A stretch of DNA of 11,750 bases from an uncultured Porphyromonadaceae bacterium (GTDB lineage Bacteria; Bacteroidota; Bacteroidia; Bacteroidales; Muribaculaceae). Shown piece by piece: positions 7,559 to 11,750 of this stretch. Each line of letters starts with the position of its first letter. Position 1 is the first letter of the stretch. Location of the stretch: the NCBI GenBank assembly GCA_900540205.1, contig UQER01000048.1, forward strand, positions 1 through 11,750, written 5' to 3'. The notes under the pieces are model-generated. The model did no database searches and had not been told where the DNA came from. It saw only the letters and a list, made by a program, of their open reading frames with translations. The position numbers and the translations under genes were made by a program.

Positions 7559-8101
7559 TCAGTTGATGTTGGAATCGCTCATGTAGCGGACGAACACGGT
7601 GGCTGTGGTGGTGGCTATGCGCTGGTCGTCGTCGCCGGTGGTGATTTCGGTGAGCACGAGTTGCAGGGTGGTTGTCGTGATTTCCGGTACATAGAAGGGG
7701 ATGCGCTCGTCGGGCGTCGGCGCGAACAGCAGATATTCGTTGTAGTATGCCCAGTAGCCGCGTGCCTTCTCGGTCCAGTTGTCGAGATCCTCGGGACGCT
7801 CGTACTGCACCATGATGCCGTTGCTCTGGATGTCGTAGCGCAGTCCGGGGGTGGGATTGGTGGTCTGGCTCACGTCCACCCAGGTTGCTTTCCCGTCGAT
7901 GAGGCGCTCTTCCTGCACTTTTATGGTTTGGTTGACGGCGCGCCACTGGCCGATGATTTCGGCGGGATATTGCGGTGTGTTGTCCTCATCGTCATTGCTG
8001 GTGAGGCAGGATGTGAATGCGAATGCAGTTGCAGCAGCCATGGCCAGCGCCATAAGCGAGCCGAAGACGCGGCGCATGCGTTTGGTCACTTGTTCTTTCA
8101 T
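7559..8101 (-). CDS. Putative outer-surface lipoprotein, unknown function
   Basis: A 180-residue secreted lipoprotein. The N-terminus has a basic region (KRMRR, 8-11), a hydrophobic core (about 14-29) and a lipobox ending at Cys32 (AFTSC). The mature protein begins with LTSN and then DDED, an acidic stretch like the Bacteroidetes lipoprotein export signal, so surface exposure is likely. The body has the pattern EIIGQWRAVNQTIKV, then alternating aromatic and polar strands (YWAYYNEYLLFAP) and a Thr-rich strand, suggesting a small beta-barrel of the lipocalin-like type common in Bacteroidales; this is fold-level inference only. Met9 is an alternative start that keeps a good signal peptide. It is monocistronic, divergent from the phosphoglycosyl transferase gene, and has its own terminator. 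Confidence 0.82.
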   Translation of the reverse strand: MKEQVTKRMRRVFGSLMALAMAAATAFAFTSCLTSNDDEDNTPQYPAEIIGQWRAVNQTIKVQEERLIDGKATWVDVSQTTNPTPGLRYDIQSNGIMVQYERPEDLDNWTEKARGYWAYYNEYLLFAPTPDERIPFYVPEITTTTLQLVLTEITTGDDDQRIATTTATVFVRYMSDSNIN

Positions 8102-8159
8102 AAAAGTCTTTTAAGGATAGATAAGTTTAGGATTTTGTATGTAATCGAATTAACTAACG

Positions 8160-8192
8160 CGAAATTACCTAAAATCGGATATCTAAAATCGG
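8160..8192 (-). promoter_or_regulatory. Possible promoter/operator of the lipoprotein gene with a 10-bp direct repeat
   Basis: The minus strand has TAATTTCG at 8160-8167, one mismatch from TAnnTTTG. Just upstream, CTAAAATCGG (plus-strand reading) occurs twice, at 8169-8178 and 8183-8192, a 14-bp period that would overlap the spacer and -33 region. The rest of the 229-bp divergent intergenic region is AT-rich, and I see no clear promoter for the plus-strand gene. Confidence 0.3.
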
Positions 8193-8330
8193 GGCGGCAC
8201 ACAATTTTTTGTTTCTTTATGAGTTAAATGAATATACGGATACAATATTTTAAAAATAGTTAACGTTATAATGTCGACACTTTCAGCCGTCAGCATGTGC
8301 CACCGGTCAGTGATTTTATTATCGGAATCG

Positions 8331-8912
8331 ATGCAGAAAGCTATAAAACGTATATTCGACGTACTGTTCTCCCTCATCGTCATCGTGGCGCTCGCCCCGG
8401 TGTGGATTGTGGTGTCGCTTTGGATAGCATGCACCTCGAAGGGGGGCGTGTTTTTCCGTCAGAAGCGCACGGGGCTTGACGGCCGCGACTTCAATCTGCT
8501 GAAATTCCGCACGATGTATGTCAACGACCAGGCCGACAGCGTGCAGGCCGACAGCACGGATCCGCGCATCACCCGTTCGGGTCATTTCCTGCGCCGCACG
8601 TCGATCGACGAGCTGCCGCAGCTTTTCAACATCCTCAAGGGCGATATGAGCCTCATCGGCCCTCGCCCACACATGGTGGCCCACACCATCTATTATTCCG
8701 CCCGCGTGCCACGGTATATGGACCGTCACCGCATGCGTCCCGGCCTCACCGGTCTGGCTCAGGTGCGCGGCTATCGCGGTGCCACACCGCAGGTGGCCGA
8801 TATGGCGCGCCGCGTGCAGGCCGACATAGAGTATGTGGAGCATTTCTCCCTGCTGCTCGATCTGAAGATTTTCACCCTCACCGTGTGGAAAATGCTCACC
8901 TTCAAACTCTGA
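8331..8912 (+). CDS. Phosphoglycosyl transferase (bacterial sugar transferase, monotopic PglC/WcaJ-type)
   Basis: Expected to transfer a sugar-1-phosphate from a nucleotide sugar to undecaprenyl phosphate at the inner membrane, starting a surface polysaccharide or protein-linked glycan. The 193 residues fit the compact single-domain form: a re-entrant hydrophobic helix (about 10-33), KFRTM (58-62), the catalytic Asp-Glu pair D93-E94 in SIDELPQL, SLIGPRP (107-113) and RPGLTGLAQV (136-145). I chose ATG 8331, which gives the usual basic start MQKAIKRIFD before the helix; the frame is open back to 8271 but that extension has no family features. It stands alone on the plus strand, with no flippase or polymerase genes beside it. 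REP-like hairpins lie just downstream. Confidence 0.93.
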   Translation: MQKAIKRIFDVLFSLIVIVALAPVWIVVSLWIACTSKGGVFFRQKRTGLDGRDFNLLKFRTMYVNDQADSVQADSTDPRITRSGHFLRRTSIDELPQLFNILKGDMSLIGPRPHMVAHTIYYSARVPRYMDRHRMRPGLTGLAQVRGYRGATPQVADMARRVQADIEYVEHFSLLLDLKIFTLTVWKMLTFKL

Positions 8913-8925
8913 TTTTATCATTATA

Positions 8926-8955
8926 TTGTAGGGACATGCCTTTGGCATGTGAGGC
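8926..8955 (+). repeat. REP-like hairpin, type A, copy 1
   Basis: Begins TTGTAGGG; stem ACATGCC/GGCATGT with a TTT loop; ends GAGGC. With copy 2 it forms a head-out pair in which 28 bases (8926-8953) are a perfect inverted repeat of 8988-9015. The pair lies between the convergent phosphoglycosyl transferase and recA genes, where it may also act as a transcript end. Confidence 0.85.
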
Positions 8956-8987
8956 AACCGGGCGTTACAATGAGTAGCAAAACCGGT

Positions 8988-9015
8988 CTCACATGCCAAA
9001 GGCATGTCCCTACAA
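8988..9015 (-). repeat. REP-like hairpin, type A, copy 2 (inverted partner)
   Basis: Perfect inverted copy of 8926-8953; its tail reads GAGAC rather than GAGGC. The 34 nt between the partners are unrelated to those in the other type A pair. Confidence 0.85.
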
Positions 9016-9060
9016 ATTAGGTTATTATCTCGTGCGTCCGCAAATGCGGGGGTTGGGTTC

Positions 9061-10269
9061 TTACAGATCCTCGTCAAGCGAGAAATCGTCGTCCGAATCG
9101 TCGAAATCGAGCTGCGGGTCCTCGGCGTCGGGAGCTTCCTGTTCGTCGGCATCGGTGGCGTCGTCCTGGGCTGCCGCACCCTTGGCTGCCGCACCTTTTT
9201 TAGGCTTGGCTGCCTTTGTGGTGGTGGATGATGCCTGCAGGGCCTCCATTATCTTGGCTTCGAGTTCCTCGGCGAGTTCGGGGTTGTCGAGCACCACCTG
9301 CTTGGCGGCGTCGCGTCCCTGCGCCAGTTTCGAGCCGTTGTAGCTGAACCATGAGCCGCTTTTCTGTATGATGTCGTATTCCACGCCGAGGTCGATGATT
9401 TCGCCTGCTTTCGAGATGCCCTCGCCGAACATGATGTCGAACTCGCAGCGTTTGAAGGGGGGTGCCACTTTGTTTTTCACCACTTTCACCTTGGCGCGTT
9501 TGCCGAACACCGTGTCGCCGTCCTTGATTGATGTGCCGGGGCGGATGTCGATGCGCACGGAGGCGTAGAATTTCAGCGCGTTACCGCCGGTGGTAGTCTC
9601 TGCGGGGCCGAACATCGTGGCGCCGATTTTTTCGCGCAGCTGGTTGATGAACACGCACACTGTGTTGGTGCGCGAGATTGTGCCGGTGAGCTTGCGCATG
9701 GCCTGCGACATGAGGCGTGCCTGCAGACCCACGTTGCGGTCGCCCATGTCGCCCTCGATTTCGCTCTTGGGGGTGAGGGCGGCCACCGAGTCGACCACGA
9801 GGATGTCGATGGCAGCCGAGCGGATCAGCTGCTCGGCAATCTCCAGGGCCTGTTCGCCGTTGTCGGGCTGGGCTATGAGCAGGTTGGTCACGTCCACACC
9901 GAGTTTTTCGGCATAGAAGCGGTCGAAGGCATGCTCGGCATCGATCATTGCCGCGATGCCCCCTTTGCGCTGTGCCTCGGCTATGGCGTGGAGGGCCAGG
10001 GTGGTCTTACCCGACGATTCCGGACCGTAGATTTCCACGATGCGCCCTTTCGGGTAACCGCCCACGCCCAGGGCGTAGTTCAGGCCGATTGAGCCGGAGG
10101 GAATCACATCCACCTTCTCCACGGCCTCGTCGCCGAGTTTCATGATGGCGCCGCGGCCATAGTTCTTTTCTATGTTGCTCAGGGCCTGGGTCAGGGCGTT
10201 GGCCTTGGCCTGCTTGGGGTCAAGCTTGTCGGAGGCTTTCTTTATGGGTGCTTTTTTTGGTGCTGCCAT
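9061..10269 (-). CDS. recA: Recombinase RecA with extended acidic C-terminus
   Basis: ATP-dependent DNA strand-exchange protein for homologous recombination and DNA damage response. Of 402 residues, 1-345 cover the RecA core: Walker A GPESSGKT (82-89), Walker B ILVVDSVAALTP (156-167), and FINQLREKIG leading into loop L2. L2 reads ATMFGPAETTTGG (217-229), one residue longer than the common VMFGNPETTTGG and lacking its Asn-Pro pair. After about 346 comes a tail of over 50 residues: first Ala/Lys-rich (TTKAAKPKKGAAAKGAAA), then strongly acidic to the end (DFDDSDDDFSLDEDL). E. coli RecA has a shorter acidic tail that restrains DNA binding. The ATG at 10269 gives a Lys-rich N-terminus typical of Bacteroidetes. 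The gene is monocistronic, with candidate promoters upstream and type A REP pairs on both sides. Confidence 0.97.
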   Translation of the reverse strand: MAAPKKAPIKKASDKLDPKQAKANALTQALSNIEKNYGRGAIMKLGDEAVEKVDVIPSGSIGLNYALGVGGYPKGRIVEIYGPESSGKTTLALHAIAEAQRKGGIAAMIDAEHAFDRFYAEKLGVDVTNLLIAQPDNGEQALEIAEQLIRSAAIDILVVDSVAALTPKSEIEGDMGDRNVGLQARLMSQAMRKLTGTISRTNTVCVFINQLREKIGATMFGPAETTTGGNALKFYASVRIDIRPGTSIKDGDTVFGKRAKVKVVKNKVAPPFKRCEFDIMFGEGISKAGEIIDLGVEYDIIQKSGSWFSYNGSKLAQGRDAAKQVVLDNPELAEELEAKIMEALQASSTTTKAAKPKKGAAAKGAAAQDDATDADEQEAPDAEDPQLDFDDSDDDFSLDEDL

Positions 10270-10309
10270 GTCTGTATAGTGTTTTTTGATTTTTCTTTTC
10301 TATGTGATG

Positions 10310-10317
10310 CAAATTTA
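10310..10317 (-). promoter_or_regulatory. Candidate proximal -7 box for recA
   Basis: Minus strand reads TAAATTTG, a perfect TAnnTTTG match, placing the transcription start about 34 nt before the recA ATG. No good TTTG -33 element is seen. Confidence 0.55.
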
Positions 10318-10403
10318 CGCCACCTGATGGGCAACATTGCGGCACATGCAGGTTAATGTTTCATAACGACGCGCAAATGTCCTTTTGGGCATCGGCCGTT
10401 CCA

Positions 10404-10411
10404 CAAATATA
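10404..10411 (-). promoter_or_regulatory. Candidate distal -7 box for recA
   Basis: Minus strand reads TATATTTG, a second perfect TAnnTTTG match, about 94 bp upstream of the proximal box. A transcript from here would carry a leader of about 130 nt containing a 25-codon ATG-initiated frame (10392 to 10315) whose stop codon overlaps the proximal -7 box. Confidence 0.45.
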
Positions 10412-10501
10412 CGTTTTTTTCGCCAATAAACTCCACGTTACCTCTCCGCCGCGAAAATTTTTCTCTTCGCAAGCCTCGCATTCCCCGTTATTACCACCAT
10501 A

Positions 10502-10531
10502 TTGTAGGGACATACCTTTGGCATGTGAGGC
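10502..10531 (+). repeat. REP-like hairpin, type A, copy 3 (one stem mismatch)
   Basis: Matches copy 1 except for ACATACC in place of ACATGCC in the left arm, which breaks one base pair. Ends GAGGC. Forms a head-out pair with copy 4 upstream of recA. Confidence 0.82.
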
Positions 10532-10588
10532 CGGATGGTCCCAAACGAATTATGTCGGTCTGTGGTTATTGTGAAATACGGGGTTGAT

Positions 10589-10615
10589 TCACATGCCAAA
10601 GGCATGTCCCTACAA
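10589..10615 (-). repeat. REP-like hairpin, type A, copy 4 (inverted partner)
   Basis: Inverted type A copy with an intact stem and a degenerate tail (GAATC). It is 57 nt from copy 3, and the sequence between them does not match that of the copy 1/2 pair. Confidence 0.82.
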
Positions 10616-10654
10616 TTCAATTGGTTGCATGTTGTGATTGGACGGTAGGGGCAT

Positions 10655-10689
10655 AAAAAACGAGAAATTGCCGTCACGGTAACTTCTCG
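10655..10689 (-). terminator. Strong intrinsic terminator, minus direction
   Basis: Arms 10661-10673 and 10677-10689 pair over about 12 bp with one mismatch and a 3-nt loop. On the minus strand TTTTTT follows immediately. The nearest minus-strand gene upstream is the RAYT, about 380 nt away, so it may end that transcript or an unannotated short RNA. Confidence 0.65.
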
Positions 10690-10759
10690 CTAAATAATAA
10701 ACCAATCATTATCACATTTCTTGCAATGGAAAAAGTAATTTTGCTATGTACTATTAAAA

Positions 10760-10810
10760 CACCGGGCGAATAAAATGGTTCGCCCGGTGCAAAAATTTTT
10801 TTATTTTTTT
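10760..10810. terminator. Perfect 11-bp hairpin with flanking T/A runs, possible bidirectional terminator
   Basis: Arms 10760-10770 and 10779-10789 (CACCGGGCGAA/TTCGCCCGGTG) are perfectly complementary with an 8-nt loop. On the plus strand, TTTTTTTATTTTTTT follows after GCAAAAA; on the minus strand only TTTT follows. No plus-strand gene is seen upstream. A TAATTTTG on the plus strand at 10736-10743 matches the -7 consensus and would start a transcript near 10750, almost at the hairpin. Confidence 0.5.
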
Positions 10811-10870
10811 CGTCGCCCCAGCGGAACGCCCGTTTTGAGCATCCGTCAATCCGGCAATATTTAGGGTGGC

Positions 10871-10901
10871 TGTAGGGTCGCGACCTGTCGCGACTGCAGG
10901 C
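10871..10901 (+). repeat. REP-like hairpin, type B, copy 1
   Basis: Begins TGTAGG, then two GTCGCGAC arms separated by CT, then TGCAGGC. Each arm is itself palindromic. It is the left member of a head-out pair with 10951-10979, about 90 nt downstream of the RAYT stop codon. Confidence 0.88.
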
Positions 10902-10950
10902 GGGGTTAATGGGGGATAAAGCGACTGATATCCAGCTTGTTCCGCCGAGA

Positions 10951-10979
10951 TGCAGTCGCGACAGGTCGCGACCCTACAA
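10951..10979 (-). repeat. REP-like hairpin, type B, copy 2 (inverted partner)
   Basis: Inverted copy of the type B core and GTAGG head. After TGCA its tail is ATCTC rather than the GGC of copy 1. Between the partners, GGCGG near copy 1 and CCGCC near copy 2 can extend the pairing. Confidence 0.88.
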
Positions 10980-11070
10980 TCGGATGGTAATCAATGAGAG
11001 TAACCAATTGTTAAACAACAAAAAGAAACAAATCTAATATATCGATGGGAAAGATTGATTTTAAGCTGTG
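10980..11070. other. AT-rich spacer downstream of the RAYT gene, no feature seen
   Basis: Together with 10270-10500 and 10690-10870 this belongs to the 800-bp gene-poor stretch between recA and the RAYT. Apart from the promoter boxes, hairpins and repeats listed separately, I see no coding potential, RNA gene or insertion sequence in that stretch. Confidence 0.5.
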
Positions 11071-11625
11071 CTAATTATAGAAACAATCAATATCCCATCT
11101 TGCTACATTGTTCTCGATGTACTCTGCTATCCTGTTTCCGTCGTGGGAACCTCGGATAATGTGCTCGTGATAACGATTTTGCCAGCCGAACACGATGCCA
11201 TGTTTATTGGCATGGCGTGTCACGTGAGCCTTGATACCTCCAATTAAAACCGCCAATCGAGAATTGTAGTGTGTGGATAAAGGAATAGCTGTATTGGTGG
11301 CTAAGGATATTCTGGCTAATTGATTGAGTTTTCCCAAGTTTGCAGTCGCGACAGGTCGCGACCCTACAATTGAGATAATGGCATGAAAGTGGTTCGGCAT
11401 CACAACGAACATCGGAACCGTTATGTCCGTAAAATGGGAGGAGACATCACGGAGATTATTTTCCAGACATTTGCCTAAAACACTCAGATGCATGTCCCCA
11501 TTGTATATTTCGCCCAAATAATGCCGCTTGTCACGGGTACATACCGTCACAAAATATGTGCCTCCATTATAATCATGGAAGTTCGCTCGTGGATATCTGC
11601 GGTACGGCAAGTCGTTTGATCCCAT
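11071..11625 (-). CDS. REP-associated tyrosine transposase (RAYT, Y1/HUH family) with an in-frame REP
   Basis: Single-strand DNA transposase-like protein; RAYTs bind and nick REP hairpins next to a GTAG tetranucleotide. The 184 residues show GGTYFVTVCTRDKRHYLGEI (21-40), the metal-binding HUH motif H79-F80-H81 in MPNHFHAI, IGGIKAHVTRHAN (128-140) and the catalytic tyrosine Y152 in WQNRYHEHIIR, followed by the family ending AEYIENNVARW. All catalytic residues are present and the frame is intact. The start is ATG 11625; the preceding in-frame codon is TTG. Residues 87-95 (VGSRPVATA) are encoded by a complete type B hairpin core. Type B copies also flank the gene on both sides. No second transposase or IS ends are seen, so this looks like a domesticated or REP-spreading single-gene element. 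Confidence 0.92.
   Translation of the reverse strand: MGSNDLPYRRYPRANFHDYNGGTYFVTVCTRDKRHYLGEIYNGDMHLSVLGKCLENNLRDVSSHFTDITVPMFVVMPNHFHAIISIVGSRPVATANLGKLNQLARISLATNTAIPLSTHYNSRLAVLIGGIKAHVTRHANKHGIVFGWQNRYHEHIIRGSHDGNRIAEYIENNVARWDIDCFYN
11341..11369 (-). repeat. REP-like hairpin, type B, copy 3, inside the RAYT reading frame
   Basis: Identical over 29 nt to the head and stem of the flanking type B copies. On the RAYT sense strand it runs GTAGG first, and it is translated as VGSRPVATA just after the HUH motif. It is a single copy with no inverted partner nearby. Confidence 0.9.
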
Positions 11626-11667
11626 CAATAGCGTTTTATTGTGAGGGCGAAATTGTAATCGTTTATT

Positions 11668-11698
11668 TGTAGGGTCGCGACCTGTCGCGACTGCAGGC
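11668..11698 (+). repeat. REP-like hairpin, type B, copy 4
   Basis: Same orientation and full head, stem and AGGC tail as copy 1, about 40 nt upstream of the RAYT start codon. The window ends at ATGC, where the inverted partner is expected to begin. Confidence 0.88.
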
Positions 11699-11750
11699 GG
11701 GGTGGATGATAACTACAAAGCTTGGAGTCAAGTCTATTCCGCCGGGATGC

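Noticed and set aside
8926..9015. CRISPR array or insertion-sequence ends
   Set aside because: Only two inverted hairpin copies with no regular direct repeats or spacers, and no transposase between them; the GTAGG-hairpin form fits REPs better.
9030..9055. Short CCGCA/TGCGG hairpin after recA as an intrinsic terminator
   Set aside because: Only a 5-bp stem and no T run on the minus strand; the adjacent REP pair is a better transcript end.
8319..9194. 291-codon minus-strand open frame
   Set aside because: Antisense to the phosphoglycosyl transferase and running through the type A REP pair into the recA 3' end; no family features.
10726..10773. 15-codon frame MEKVILLCTIKTPGE before the 10760 hairpin, as an attenuation leader
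   Set aside because: No downstream plus-strand gene to regulate, and no convincing promoter ahead of it.
11626..11628. TTG as start of the RAYT gene
   Set aside because: The adjacent in-frame ATG at 11625 is the simpler start, and the extra residue adds nothing.

Overview
The window looks like chromosomal DNA of a fairly GC-rich Bacteroidales (Bacteroidota), perhaps a Muribaculaceae-like gut lineage; the family is a guess. The phylum rests on Bacteroides-type -7 promoter boxes (TAnnTTTG) before rsmH, the Lrp-type regulator and recA, on rsmH-ftsL-ftsI gene order with a Bacteroidetes-type FtsL, and on a lipoprotein whose lipobox Cys is followed by an acidic stretch.

Layout: (1) 1-3279, minus strand: start of a division and cell-wall cluster, rsmH > ftsL > ftsI; ftsI runs off the left edge. 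No mraZ precedes rsmH. (2) 3375-7289, minus strand: a probable five-gene operon of Lrp/AsnC regulator > GT4 glycosyltransferase > NAD-dependent epimerase-like protein > small membrane protein > cysteine-free class III-like sirtuin, with a -7 box ahead of the regulator and an intrinsic terminator after the sirtuin. (3) 7414-8912: a small lipoprotein (minus) with its own terminator, divergent from a phosphoglycosyl transferase (plus). (4) 9061-10411: recA with an unusual DNA-binding loop and long acidic tail, and two candidate promoters. (5) 10500-11750: a gene-poor region with terminator hairpins and repeats around a REP-associated tyrosine transposase (RAYT).

The most notable system is a REP/RAYT network. 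Nine short hairpin repeats are visible, in three sequence families (A, B, C). All begin with GTAGG, carry a short stem, and in their complete form end in AGGC. GTAG is the head tetranucleotide known for REPs recognised by RAYT transposases. Two type A head-out pairs bracket recA. Type B copies flank the RAYT gene on both sides, and one lies inside the RAYT reading frame, translated without breaking it. Type C, in the 3' region of the sirtuin operon, differs from type A by two compensatory stem base-pair swaps. This suggests that the RAYT, or a relative elsewhere in the genome, has spread several hairpin families with common ends.

A second signal is an abrupt change of codon choice inside ftsI near position 510-545, which suggests a recombination or assembly junction.
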